Shown here piece after piece: positions 11,295-48,700 of a stretch of DNA of 64,000 bases. The position numbers and the translations under genes are program-made. The stretch spans positions 7,109,130-7,173,129 of the forward strand of contig CM037474.1 in the NCBI GenBank assembly GCA_021014325.1. Direction: 5' to 3'. Under the pieces are notes generated by a model. It saw only the letters and a program-made list of their open reading frames with translations. It did no database searches and had not been told where the DNA came from. This stretch comes from Plazaster borealis (taxonomy: Eukaryota; Echinodermata; Asteroidea; Forcipulatida; Labidiasteridae). Position 1 is the stretch's first letter. Every line of letters starts with the position of its first letter.

Positions 11295-12037
11295 ATCATA
11301 GTTCTAGCCAGGTCAACCTTTGAATACAAATTTTTTATAGCAGCTTTTTTACTGTGACTACACTACTACTTATCAGAATCATGTTAGGTGGACTCATGGA
11401 GGTAGGATGGCCTGTCCATTGGTTGTGTGGATGGCCGTATACAGTAGCCATTGCATTTCATGTGGGGGAAAAGTACCAGGATACCCAAGTGCCACATGCG
11501 ACTGCCACTTTATCTCCCTTAATTTAGATCAAAATTATATCCTTCCTTAATTGTCCAGAAAGGATGACAACTGACAGAATGTGTAGAGAGAGGAACATGC
11601 AACTTAAACACTATTTTTTGTTCTTGTATTTTAAACTATTAGAAAGTATCGAAATCTTGAAAAATAAGCCATTTTCTGGTCTAAATAAAAGTGCCCTTGA
11701 CAACGCTACTTCATTTTTAGTTCATTTTTTGGGGCATGAGTGCGGGAAAGTTCCAGCCATGCGATGAAATTTTCACTTGGATTTCCTTTTTACAAACTAA
11801 AAAATCCAGTAGAAAGTGGAAGTCGGATATTTTTATACAACCTGGGAAACAGCAGAAGATGGCCACTTTTAAAATTTGCACGGTGTGTCTTATTTTTTAC
11901 GGCGCAAACTTTGTTTCCTTGCATGATTTAAAAATTTGCACAGGATAGTGCGGGCGCAAGTTTTGAACACCTCGCGATCTTTATCATTCAACCATAATTC
12001 TCACCACTTGTCATGAATATGCTGTATGAGGAGAATT
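11295..12037. other. No gene recognised
   Basis: Intergenic sequence. AAAATTTGCAC occurs twice, at about 11871 and 11931. No exon or complete repeat identified. Confidence 0.4.
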
Positions 12038-12395
12038 TAGGCCAAATAAAATAAAAAACTTGTTTAGCGTCCTGCCTTTTTGAAAAAAGGAAGGAGGAGG
12101 GCCTTTTTTTTTTTCTTTCTTTTTTTCAAAATGGCCGCCCGACAAGTTTTTCGAGACAACCGGCCGGGCTATTTTTCAAGATGGTGGCCAGCTTTTTTTG
12201 TTGTGCTTTTTTCGCTGTGCTAAAGTCGAAAATACGATCTTATTTACTAAAAAAAAGTTTAAAAATCGTCAGGGATAATAAAAACTTATCATTTTTTTCT
12301 TTCAAAAAAAAAAAAAAAAAAAAAAAAAAAGGAGGCGGCCTCTAAAAAGGAAGCAGGCGGGGACGCTAAACATGTTTTTTATTTTATTTGGCCTT
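12038..12395. mobile_element. ~358-bp MITE with ~40-bp terminal inverted repeats
   Basis: Both ends carry the inverted segment GGCCAAATAAAATAAAAAAC followed by a TTGTTTAGCGTCC-like stretch and a CCTTTTT box, with a few mismatches. The interior holds a T-rich tract, copies of ATGGCCGCC/ATGGTGGCC, and a pure A run at about 12307-12330. No coding capacity. Confidence 0.8.
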
Positions 12396-13473
12396 ACGTC
12401 CAGAGGTTAAAGGGGGTAAGTTTGAAGTAGTGTCCAGCTGGATTTTTACTTCTGTCTGAAGTGATGCTTTTGTTCAAAAACTTGGGAAGACTGTTGAAAA
12501 ACCGGTCTGCTCACAAACTGTAAGTTCAGAATTTCTTGTGTGTTGATAACTTTTCTGTCAGTGTCTGTTAAAAAAGATTAAATTAAATTTGACAATTCGT
12601 TTGAAAGACAAATGCATCCAGTTTTGTCTTTAGACAAAAACCGCGCCAGTGTTATAAACAGTCGCTTTGTCCCAAACCGTGTAATTCATGCAATTTCGTG
12701 CCTCACCCGCGCAATTTTATTTGTGTGTGCAGACTTTAGCTTAAAAATTGTGTGCACGCAAATGTTTTGATTGGCTTGTGCGAATTGTAAAAATGGCCAT
12801 TTCAAAGATTGTGCCCAACAGTCATTGATAGTACTGCTCGGAGAAAATACTTTGACACGCTGGGGCGCTAGTACGACAGATGATGTCAAAATTTTGAAAA
12901 AGGAGTACAGCGCCCCAGTTACTGGGACTAGTTTTAAATAGGCCTACAGGGAGGCATCTTCAAGTAAAAAATCACAACAAGGGCAATTGACTGAGTTAAT
13001 TCTAGGCCTAATTCAATTTCTGGGTGAGCAAAAAAATTTACTAATAGGAAGCCTACTAGGATTGATCCAATACCACAATAATACTTAGTAAGGGTTATCG
13101 CGGTATGGAAACGGACTTTACTCAGTCATACATTGCAGTTCCCTGAGCTTGTTGGCTTTGATTTAGAATTATGTCAGACTAGTTACATACTTCCAAACTG
13201 AGGAAAGATATTCCATTATTACCAGTTGTGTGGTACCTTGGCATGACTGGCGCCACGTTCCAATACAACTTTGACATAGGTAACTTTAGAGTTAAACAAG
13301 AGTTATTACTGACTTGTAATCCCAGAGGTTCTGTCAAGCTCAAAGAGTTAGTACGACATAGCTCAATGTGGTGCACATTAACGCTATTGAAAACCTCATC
13401 GATTTCCACAATCTGAAGGGGTAATATGAAGGGGTACGCCTTAAATCTATTAACTAAAGAAACAATACCTTAA
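12396..13473. other. Upstream region of SSUH2; no gene recognised
   Basis: The first, probably non-coding, exon of SSUH2 should lie upstream of the acceptor at 14004, but I cannot place it. No RNA gene or bounded transposon was seen in this stretch. Confidence 0.4.
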
Positions 13474-13620
13474 GGTTATCCACAGCCTGGAGGTGATGTG
13501 CCACAAGGCTGTCCACAACCTAAAGGTACACTAGTGGAGTACCTCTCTGCTATTGAAAAGGATAAACAACCTTTTTACAAAGTGGCATTTCACCACAATA
13601 GGACTATCAAGGAGCCCTAT
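13474..13620 (+). pseudogene. Decayed copy of the Pro/Gln-rich SSUH2 exon repeat
   Basis: This 49-codon open stretch starts GYPQPGGDVPQGCPQPKG, in the same style as the [10 protein letters not shown] repeats of SSUH2 exon 1 about 540 bp downstream on the same strand. The codon just before it (13471-13473) is TAA where the repeat would have CAA. AAAG|GTACAC inside it resembles a splice donor. It is either a relic of a once longer repeat exon or of a duplicated exon. An unrecognised alternative exon is possible but less likely. Confidence 0.5.
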
Positions 13621-14004
13621 TGATCTCAATATGTTCTTAACATCCACAGTCATCAGGTTATGGGTTTGAATACCAGTCATGACACTTAACTGTAACTGCT
13701 TCTCTACACCCAGTGGCAGATGGGTAGGCCTACATGTACATGAGCCTGTGAGGGTGGTTCAGTGTGATTGAATTAGCTTTGTGCACTACATACTTGGCAG
13801 CACTGGCTGTATACTCTCCTGAGAGCCGAGATGATAAGCATGATAAGGAATGAAATAAATGGCCCAGTGAATGGGGTAATAATGTTTGAAGCGCAATGAT
13901 AATATCTTTTGAATTGCACTGATGAGTCTAATGATGTATTATGATACATGCAGTGAACCTCAAGGCATGTGTACATTGTAAAGGCTTTTATTAAATCCTT
14001 ATAG

Positions 14005-38996
<24,992 letters not shown>

Positions 38997-39012
38997 ACAG
39001 AAAGAGTTCAGC

Positions 39013-39028
39013 TTAAAGGGGCCTTTAA
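39013..39028. other. TTAAAGG/CCTTTAA back-to-back tips in the SSUH2 3' UTR
   Basis: TTAAAGGGGCCTTTAA lies 17 bases after the SSUH2 stop. It is exactly two T2/Kolobok-like tips (TTAAAGG and CCTTTAA) separated by GG. It could be a remnant of such an element or a chance palindrome. Confidence 0.35.
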
Positions 39029-39545
39029 TCATGTCTTAAATCAGATAAGGTCAACTCAATGGGGAGTTCAAAGATCAAAGACAACCCGCTCAGTAAGGGA
39101 GTACTAATTGTAAGGACTTCACTAAGTGCCTGAATATTTATACACAGAAAACCCCAAATTATAACTTGAACCCACCCCCCCCCCCAACAAAACAAAAAGC
39201 AAGCAAAATGTAAAAGATGTCCAGTGAATATTATTTGAACAGTGATAAACAAAACAACTAAATGAGCTCTGCAAATGATCGCACACACCCATCAAAGAGG
39301 CAGATGGGTCCAGCTTTCCCACCTTTAACTTTACTCATGTGACCCACAAGCAGTACGGTCACAAGTTAGTAAACTTTGAATACCAAATTGTTCAGTAAAG
39401 CAGTGAGATACACCTTTAATGGAATAAGAATGTGGAATATTCTTTAATGTAATATGAATGAAGAAGTATATAAAAAGGAAACCTTGTCAAGGTGTGATCT
39501 CTTTATTTTTTAATATTGAAAAAAAAAAATCTTGATCATACCCAT

Positions 39546-39551
39546 AATAAA
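39546..39551 (+). promoter_or_regulatory. Candidate SSUH2 polyadenylation signal
   Basis: AATAAA about 550 bases past the stop codon, the first clear hexamer in the AT-rich downstream sequence. Other AATAAA hexamers follow further on (about 40165 and 41507), so alternative 3' ends are possible. Confidence 0.35.
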
Positions 39552-40574
39552 TCTTAAATTGTGTTGATTTTATTAAGTATTAGTCTGAAATTTTGAATCG
39601 TTTAATTTCTTATTATATTTTTAATTGTGTACAACAATAGTGTAGATTGGGCTTTTCTGTATCGAATGATGAAAGTAAGGACAAATCTATTGTCTGATAT
39701 TTGGTATCAGTGGTCACTTGTTAGTTTGAACCTGCTAGTGACAATGTCATTATCAGATTGCAGTCAAAGACAAAGAAATGATGGTTTTTGACAACTTGTA
39801 GATGACCATTGACTATTGTGAACAGATAAAAGCCATGAATGGGTTCTATTCAGGACTAAGGTCACAGTGATCAAGTGAGTTTGTTGTTATTAAGGCAAAC
39901 TCCTCTGAGAATCAGTATAAAATTTATTTTGCTTGTAAATATGCTTTTATATGCACTCCATCCAACTCATAATCTTTTTAAATTGTATTTTCATATTTTC
40001 TATATAGTTTTTGATTGATACTTATGAGCTAGATTATAAATGATGTGATATAAATTGGATGTTGAAGCATCATGTAATCACAGAAGCTATTGGTAAACAA
40101 CTGTAAATTCAGCGCACTGCTACTTTCTAACAATTAAATATCATCCGCTGTTGTTTTGAATGATAAATAAACTATGCCAGCCTGCAATACAGTCTGCCAT
40201 ATGATCAAATGTACATAACACAGACAGTTCAGCAAACTGCTGTGCCACCATTTACAGCCTGTCAAGTTTAAAAATTTTCAAGAGTAGGTTTAGCAATTCA
40301 CATCTTGACTTACTTAGCACATATGCCCATTTCATCAGCACAGCTGCATATTTGTTCACACACTGAACCCATTTATAAATTGCATCATAAAACATGTTTA
40401 GAAAAATGTAAAGAAAGGCTGCAACAAAATCCACCTTTTTGTGGATAAGTTATCTGAATGAACATGTAATTTGCATCATGATTTTGCTCTCTTATCATTC
40501 CATCTACTAAGTATTCAAACTTCTCACACACATTATTATATATTGAAAGAAAATGTTTATATATTGTTGTAACT
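39552..40574. other. SSUH2 3' UTR or intergenic; no gene recognised
   Basis: AT-rich, unique-looking sequence. No exon, RNA gene or bounded repeat seen. Confidence 0.45.
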
Positions 40575-40634
40575 CTTGCAGGTACAATCATGTGAACAAA
40601 ACTGTGTTGGAGTGTTAGCTCTGAAAAAGAGCCA
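40575..40634. mobile_element. Diverged half copy of the 14401-14570 foldback family
   Basis: CTTGCAGGTACAATCATGTG followed by GGAGTGTTAGCTCTGAAA aligns with one arm of the SSUH2 intron 1 foldback (CTTGCGGGTACAACCATGTG and GGAGTGTTGGCTCTGAAA). The second arm is lost. Confidence 0.65.
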
Positions 40635-40685
40635 TTTGGTTTGTTCTCAATTATTACACTAGCTCACTGTACTTTATGTATAGGA

Positions 40686-40928
40686 TAATGCCAGAGGTGC
40701 GTGTCATTTGTGGGTACGAATGGCCCAAGGGCCATTTGTACCCACGACTGACGCGCACATCAAGGGCATTGTGCAACTTAACCTCCACCTGTGACGTCAT
40801 GCTATATTGTTCCATCGCTCCATTATTTCGCACGAATGGCGTGATATTTTTTAATTGTAGCCATCGCGCCATTCGTGCGAAATATTGGAGCGATGGAATA
40901 ATATGATGTCACAGGTGGAGGTTAAGTT
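40686..40928. mobile_element. Two adjacent long palindromes
   Basis: First: 40686-40770, with TGTGGGTACGAATGGCCC and GGGCCATTTGTACCCACGA as arms and AATGCC/GGCATT tips. Second: 40775-40928, with AACTTAACCTCCACCTGTGA at one end and its complement at the other, arms of about 65 bp and a short AT-rich centre. Both look like foldback transposons inserted side by side. Confidence 0.85.
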
Positions 40929-41682
40929 AAAGATCTTGCTTTGTAATAGAAACTGTACGAATCCTTTCAGAAGACTGACAATTATTTTAGAACAATTTAT
41001 TTTTCAAGAAAATGTACACATCTAGTTGACTGATTTAATATGTATTGGTACTTAACATGTTATGTAAACATACTCTAATGCTTTTATATAAACTGTTTTA
41101 ATGTTTTAATGGATCCCACATCTATGCTGATATTGTTTACTTATTGAGTTTCTCTGAAGAGGAAATATGGCAGTTGGACAAGTTGTCAAGTGTTTGTTCA
41201 TTGCTGTGATAAATTGACATTTTGATACAGGATAGGCATTATCCAGGGAATGGTAAACGAAGGTGAATTCCCCAGATATGAAGCTCTTTAATTATTTTTA
41301 ACAATACAAAGAAATGTTTGGATTTAAATGTTTTTTGCAAGGTGGAAGGACAATATTGTAAGAATTTGCGGTGACACCATGTGGGGTGTAATAATCTGTC
41401 TTTGCAGTAAGTGTATGTGGTATAAAATGCCAAGACTTAAAATTTGCCAAGATATATATCAATGCATGAAGATTTGTAACGAATGAATAACTCATTGAAG
41501 AAATTAATAAATTAGAAGACGTATATTTTTTATCAGTACTTTCTTTTTATTAAAGTAAAATAAAACTAGAATAGCCAATGAAGCAAAATGGAAAAACAAC
41601 CGAGTAGAGAAGCCTCTTTATTTATGTTTGATTAGATTACCCTAATTTTCGGTAAAAGTTGAAGAATTTTCTTCATCATCGT
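40929..41682. other. Intergenic; no gene recognised
   Basis: AT-rich sequence between the palindromes and the 40-bp minisatellite. Nothing supported. Confidence 0.45.
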
Positions 41683-42873
41683 GGTTACCAATCAAGGTGG
41701 CTAACCATTGCACTAGATTGATGGTTACCAATCCAGGTACGTAACCATTGCACTAGATTCATGGTTACCAATCAAGGTGGCTAACCATTGCACTAGATTG
41801 ATGGTTACTGATCAAGGTATGAAACCATTGCACTAGATTGATGGTTACCAATCAAGGTGGTTAACCATTGCACTAGATTGTGGTTACCAATCAAGGTATG
41901 AAACCATTGCACTAGATTGATGGTTACCAATCAAGGTGGTTAACCATTGCACTAGATCGTGGTTACCAATCAAGGTAGGAAACCATTTCACTAGATTGAT
42001 GGTTACCAATCAAGGTGGTTAACCATTGCACTAGATTGATGGTTACTGATCAAGGTATGAAACCATTGCACTAGATTGATGGTTACTGATCAAGGTATGA
42101 AACCATTGCACTAGATTGATGGTTACCAATCAAGGTACGTAACCCTGGCACTAGATTGATGGTTACCAATCAAGGTATGTAACCGTGGCACTAGATTGAT
42201 GGTTACTAATCAAGGTGGCTAACCATTGCACTAGATCGTGGTTACCAATCAAGGTATGAAACCATTGCACTAGATTGATGGTTACCAATCAAGGTGGTTA
42301 ACCATTGCACTAGATCGTGGTTACCAATCAAGGTAGGAAACCATTTCACTAGATTAGTGGTTACCAATCAAGGTGGTTAACCATTGTACTAGATTGATGG
42401 TTACTGATCAAGGTATGAAACCATTGCACTAGATTGATGGTTACCAATCAAGGTGGCTAACCATTGCACTAGATTGATGGTTACCAATCAAGGTGGCTAA
42501 CCATTGCACTAGATTGATGGTTACCAATCAAGGTGGCTAACCATTGCACTAGATTGATGGTTACTGATCAAGGTATGAAACCATTGCACTAGATTGATGG
42601 TTACCAATCAAGGTACGTATCCATTGCACTAGATTGATGGATACCAATCAAGGTAGGAAACCATTGCACTAGATTGTGGTTACCAATCAAGGTGGCTAAC
42701 CATTGCACTAGATTGATTGTTACCAATCAAGGTAGGTAACCATTGCACTAGATTGATGGATACCAATCAAGGTAGGAAACCATTGCACTAGATTGTGGTT
42801 ACCAATCAAGGTGGCTTACCATTGCACTAGATTGATGGTTACCAATCCAGGTAGGTAACCATTACACTAGACT
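41683..42873. repeat. 40-bp minisatellite, ~30 copies
   Basis: The unit is GGTTACCAATCAAGGTGGCT followed by AACCATTGCACTAGATTGAT; some units are 38 bp because AT is lost (TAGATTGTGG or TAGATCGTGG junctions). Variant positions GGTGGCT, GGTATGA, GGTACGT and GGTAGGA alternate in blocks. GGTTA/TAACC gives each unit a short inverted repeat. Confidence 0.93.
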
Positions 42874-43018
42874 GAATCCCGCATTCTACAGCGGATGTCT
42901 TGCTCCCCCACCGAGGGATCTTGGGTTCCATATCTCAACCTAGTAGCCACTTTCACAGTGCGTATCACACAAAGATCCAAGGGTAGACTTGTGTAGAAGT
43001 TGTTAAATGTTTGTCGTG

Positions 43019-43191
43019 GTGATAGCAAAAACGGCTCTCTCGCAACTATACTCGCGCAAGACTGCTGCTCCGCGCAGGACTACTGCTCTTGCAGCCGTAG
43101 TCATGAGAGCAGTTGTCTCGCGCGGATCAGTAGTCTCGCGCGGAGCAGCAGTCTCGCAAGGGTATTGTTGCGAGAGCCGTTTTGCTATCAC
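43019..43191. mobile_element. 173-bp imperfect palindrome (foldback element)
   Basis: GTGATAGCAAAAACGGCTCT at the left and its near-complement ending GCCGTTTTGCTATCAC at the right. GCAAGACTGCTGCTCCGCGC pairs with GCGCGGAGCAGCAGTC inside. Open frames on all strands here result from the palindrome. Confidence 0.88.
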
Positions 43192-44835
43192 TGAGACAAA
43201 CTTTTAATGACATGTCCACAAGTCCAATGTAAGGGTAAAATTAAACTACTATTTTTTTATTGGTTTATAAAGCAGCAACTCTGGATACTTCTATTTCTCA
43301 AGACTGGTCAAGTAAGTTTTAGTTACATATTCCAATCTAAATGATAGATTCCGTGTGTATCACCACATGGCATCAAAATGGTTTCCATTCAACTAGAATC
43401 TACAATAAGTTTAGATATTTAAAGATAAATATAGTCCCATTCTTATGAAAAACCTGAAGATGTGTACAAACAACCCAGGGGACAACTGCCCTCCCAAATT
43501 TGGGAGAAATTCAGGCACAGCAAAAAGAAGAAAAAAACTGGCCAGGGAAAGCAAAAGAGACTTTTTATCCGGTATTAGAAATTGGTACTTGTGTTTTTAT
43601 CTTTGTAAAATTGTTGGTAAATCAACCGCCTGCCCCCCCCCCCTTAACCAAAGAGTCCCCATATATCCCCATGTTCAGTGAAAATAAAATCCCTGTGACA
43701 TTCACAATTAATCTAGATAGGTATACATTGTATTTATTTAATATTTGATAACATAAACTACACGCATGTTCTTTTCAAGAAAGTTTTTAGTATGAATTAA
43801 TCTACATGTTTTGGGCATAACTTATAATAGTGTGCCAGCCATTTCAGGACATAATATAAGTTTTGCTACCCATTTATAGTAAATTTGAGGTACTTTTAAT
43901 CACAACAAAATAAAGGGAGGTGTCAAAGATTGGCAAGTTTGTTGGATGAGGGCTTCATCATTTGAGATTAGAGCCTGATAAGGGTTGGTACTAGGCCTTT
44001 AGCTGATATTCTGCCTTGTTACATGAATAAGATGAATCAACACCTTGCAGCTGTGATAAGGTTCATTCCGTTGTGGCATTAATAACAAAGGTACCCAGAA
44101 ATTGAGATTCTTATCAATATAAGATCAAGTTTGAAACTACTTAATGAGACGCCTTGATGCATGCATCAAGCTGTCTATAAAAGTGCAAAGATTTATCAAC
44201 CACTTTGAAACATTTGCAAGGTTTGAATAGCAGGTGTTCTACTTGTGTTTCTCATCAGAGTCTACACTGGGAAATCTAGTATTTCAGAACTTTGAAAGCT
44301 TTATGCAAAAATAGAAAACAAAAATAAGCATAACTCTATGTGGGCAAAGTATCACAAAACAAGTATCACTTAAAAATAAAAGTTAACTTCATATATACAT
44401 TATAGTTACATATACATTAATCATTAAAATATTGCAAAGATATATCTGTATCCATCAGTACACAGTGCGGCATTTGTGAAGGTTTTTTGATAAAGGAAAC
44501 TCCAGGAGCATGAGCTTGCAAAATGCATTTTTGGAAGACCATTATGGAAGGGGGGAGATATAACATCAGAATGCCTCACTGAGCACAGCAGTTAAATAGG
44601 AACAAGTGGAAGAGATATTTATAATGTTCCCCACTTTATGCTTCAGGCTACTTAATTTCAAACTATGTGTAATGTCTTATACATATTTCTTGTGTATTTT
44701 GGCTGTAATGTACACACGTATATGTACATTGTATCTACAACACATTTTTGAATAACATAAATAATCTAAGTTGCACCAGCTCTAAGTTAAATATTGGGAG
44801 CTGATCCTAAACAAATGATTATATCAGAAAACTAA
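43192..44835. other. Intergenic; no gene recognised
   Basis: AT-rich sequence with a C-run near 43634-43643. No gene or bounded element recognised. Confidence 0.45.
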
Positions 44836-45006
44836 TTGGGGATGACAATTATGTGCCAAAGGATAATCAAAACCAAGCTACAGTATTTTGGACATGTCTC
44901 AAGAAGAGGAGGAGGTAATCTGGAGAAGATTATTGTTCAAGGAAATGTTGATGGAAGCCGTTCACGTGGCAGACAGAAACTCTGTTGGACCCATGGAGTA
45001 AAGGAG
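44836..45006 (+). pseudogene. LINE reverse transcriptase C-terminal relic
   Basis: The frame reads IIKTKLQYFGHVSRRGGGNL, then EKIIVQGNVDGSRSRGRQKL and CWTHGVKE. KLxYFGHVxRR, LEKxIxxGxVxGxRxRGRxxxxW and GVKE are the standard tail of many animal non-LTR retrotransposon polyproteins. The frame continues only into repeated, unrelated sequence, so this is a truncated dead fragment in the intergenic region downstream of NUDT18. Confidence 0.8.
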
Positions 45007-45330
45007 CCGACATTGTGTGTTTGTGAGCATAACTTTTTGAAGACATTGTGTGTTTGTGAGCATGTCTACCCATTGACACTGAGGGCTTTTATAAGGCTAA
45101 AGTACACCCTCAGTTTGATTTTGTGTACAAAACCATTGGGGACTTCACTAAAAATAACCGAAGTCCAAATAATGGGAGAACAACGAAAAGTTCTCGATTG
45201 ACTGGGTCCACAAACATGTCTGGGTGCACATCGAGGACTTCCAATGCAAAACCAATGGGGACATCTTTTTAAAAAAGGTCACACAATGGGAGAACAAGAG
45301 AAGACTGAGTGAAGTAATGATCCAAATGAG
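45007..45330. repeat. Short direct repeats beside the LINE relic
   Basis: CATTGTGTGTTTGTGAGCAT occurs twice (about 45010 and 45043), and phrases around CAAAACCATTGGGGAC and AATGGGAGAACAA each occur twice between 45125 and 45300. Possibly LINE 3' sequence or a local duplication. Confidence 0.5.
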
Positions 45331-45566
45331 TTATCAATAGTGTGTGTCTTATCAACTGCACATCAAACTGTACATGTGCAGAACAAAATAAGATTAAAAT
45401 ACACACTAAAATGACATTTAAAAAAAGATTAACATAAAAAACATTCAAAAAAAGGTTTGTCCCTTAACCTCAAGCAATAGCGGTGTGTATCTTTAGATCG
45501 TGATATGATCACTTTCTAATTAGTAACTTAGTATTTAAGTAATCCCTTCCACTTTCAGTAAGATCT

Positions 45567-45797
45567 CTATGGACACTTTAAACAATGTTGTGATGGTATT
45601 TTGGTTCTTAAGACGGTATTGAGTTCAGGGTTAGCAATGTGATGCCACATATAGTTGGGATTCTTCAGTTCTCGTTGGAAGTCCGTTACAGCAAGTAGGT
45701 TGAGGCACACACCGTCTGCTGAACCATGGGGACGACCCATATGTTCAATACACAACAAACCACGTAGGAAACAACCAGTACTGGCAGTGAAGATCTC
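45567..45797 (-). CDS. NUDT18: NUDT18 terminal coding exon 6
   Basis: Acceptor ACACTAG|GAG; ends at TAG 45569-45567; 76 residues. Contains GLLCIEHMGRPHGSADGVCL, strongly matching human [20 protein letters not shown], and PNYMWHHI near the end. Confidence 0.92.
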   Translation of the reverse strand, partial: EIFTASTGCFLRGLLCIEHMGRPHGSADGVCLNLLAVTDFQRELKNPNYMWHHIANPELNTVLRTKIPSQHCLKCP

Positions 45798-48700
45798 CTA
45801 GTGTTAAGATAAAGCAAACAATACAAGTATAAACAAATGAGTAAATCAATTAACACTAAAACAATCACCCGCATTAATACTGCCACATGAATGAAAATAC
45901 GCAGAAAGGCAATAGATTTGGACTGTACAATACTGCAAACCCTGTCAAGGTAGTTTATGCCATGTTTTTGATGGAGCCACACATTGCAACCCTGATAAAA
46001 GATGGCTGGATGTTCACCTGTTTCGATAACTCAATGTACAGCCATGAAACAGGGTTGATGGACATGGCAATCACTGGCTGCAGAGCTTGTTATGGACCTC
46101 ATGCATTGACATCATCACACTACCATCTTAGAGGTAAAACAATGATGAAACAATGGAAAACACACATCTATGTGTGCATGGGCCATTGGGCAACCTTCTT
46201 TAGACCTCTAGCCGAGGGCGCATTACTCAAATGACTTCGAGAGCACAAGTCTACTAAAAGATGACTTGGGGAGCCCATGCAACAGGTGGTTGTTTCAGAA
46301 ATGTTTGCTTCATTGCGTCATATTAACTGAATTAAACGTGTCAAACTAAAAAACAAGGGTACTGTTATACACATATTGACTGGCATAATTCGGTAACTAG
46401 TGTACGTCTATTCCCCCGAGGGACTTTGAGTGACCAGAAGAGGGAAATAGGTCCCTCTTCTGGTCACTCACAGGCCCGAGGTGGGATAGACGTGCACTAG
46501 TTACCGAATTATGCCAGTCAATATGTGTTTTATAACACACCTCGGTCTTAAATGTGAAATAAGAAAAGAAACTTCGGAAAGAAAGGAAGTTTTTTTACTT
46601 GCTGTTCACGGTTCACGTCAAGAGAGGGCGCTGTAACCAGGCACTATTTTAAAAGACTAGTGCCCGGCGGGCACCATTCCTGCAAAACACGCGCGCACGA
46701 TCATTAGACTATATTAGTTCACCCCACGTGACCGTGTTTCAGCGAACCAGAATGCAGAACAAGCAAGAGGTGTGTTATAATTAACAATAGTAAGAAATCC
46801 CGATATATTTTTCAAGTAAACCTTGGTTCCCGTAGGAAGATATCACCACAACAAAGAACAGCTTCTTGTGTCAAGTCTCTCTTCATGGACAAGAGAGGTT
46901 TAACGTATACACTGACATGTGGAAATCACAGGCCAGTTAAAATCGATGTTACATTTCTAACCTTGTCAATTATACGTAGCGCTTCTTCTGCCATGGATGT
47001 TCCTTTCACTATCGGGAAATGTGGTTTGTCTTCCATGCACAGCAAGATGTAAAACTCAGCTCTGATCAGGAAAAACATATACACCAGTTAACAAGCTTAC
47101 AAATCCAAAACTTTAAAGAGTGCAAGAAACCATGCATTAAACATATGCAACTCAAAGTCTGTCCAACCTATTTTAAAGTTCATCACTGTTTCTTTTCTGG
47201 ACAAAACCCACATAATAAATACCAGAGTCTTATATGGCGCATGTATCTACCAACAAGGTGCTCAAGACGCAGGAACAAAGAGAAACAAGCTGGGGAGGAC
47301 TCTGTTAAGAAGGAATGATTATGTGAACGTCAAAGCTCAAATGTGTAGTTTAACTTACTGAACACGCTTGACAAGCATAGCCCGTATACACATATGCTTA
47401 TGTGAGTTATGTATGGGCAAGATTGCTGCATGTCTGTACAAAACATCTCTCTGTAGGTAGGTTAATGCAGACTGGATCAAGTTGATTATATCATGTGCTC
47501 TGAATAAAACAACAATAATAACAGACCAATGTTAAACATTAATCCCACATTGAATATACTGATATTTCAGCTCCTGGTCATCCTAGCAACTGTAGAGCAT
47601 CAAAGATGTGCATAAAACACAGGTATAGGCTCTACCATTACAGACAATATCAGTCAAACTATAAGAATAACTAGTGAATCAACCTGCTACATTTATCCAT
47701 GCACACATGCCCACTAAGGTCGCAAACATTTGCTGTGCCAGCAAAACACTCTGGAACAGACTCCCTTTGAACGTTAATCCGGAGGTCAATGGTTCAAATC
47801 CCACTCCAGACAATTTTTCTTTGTTCAACCCCAAATTATTTAAAATTTACCCAGTCAGTTTCCCTTGTGGTTTATTACTTTTTTTTTATTATAAAAAGTT
47901 GCATCCCCTTAAGGTGATCCCTCTTTTGCCGCTTCTCAGGTTGTATGGTAAACTTGGGTGTGATCCCTGGCTATATACGGCAGTTACAGGGTGAATGGCT
48001 TCTGACTGGCACCCCCGAACTTAGACATTGACAAAATAGTGAGACCGCCAACATAGGGCTAGATAGCTGAGTTTGTAGAGCACCAGCACATTAATCTGAA
48101 GGCCGAGGTCAAATCCTGTTCCAGTCAATTTTTCTTTGTTTAACCCAAAATTATCTATAATTTACACAGTCAGTTTCCCTTGTGGTTTATTACTTGATAT
48201 AAGAATCAGTTGAATACACTTTTATTAATACATGTAACAGTTGAGAACACTATGAATATTGCCATTTTAAGCACAGTTTAAATGTTATGTTGTATTGTCA
48301 TTATCATTGGTGTTAAAACATGGTTTCTGACTGGGTCAAAACGCCAGCACTCTGATAACACCAGCATTAACAGCAACCTAGTGTGACTAGTCTGCTTGGT
48401 CATGTTGTGTTCACACATGAACATCTTCTTAGTATATTTCTTTTTATTTTACTGCTTGTTTGTATAACTGTGTTCATTCGGCCTACCCCCCCCCCATCAG
48501 TGATTCAATGGTTCATTCAAACAATAGGGAACCACACCCAATAACAGGGCCTGTTGTACCCTCTGCAGCTTGATATCAGTTGACAGAATCTTTGACTTTG
48601 GTAGAGGTGTTTCATACCTCAGGATTCTGCATGGTACCTCTAAGTGCTTTTACATTAAGTGGTCGCTCCAAACTTTTCAGTTTCTCAGAGTTGTTGTTGT

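Noticed and set aside
45887..46234. 115-codon plus-strand frame in NUDT18 intron 5
   Set aside because: No recognisable domain, no splice partners, and a composition consistent with chance.
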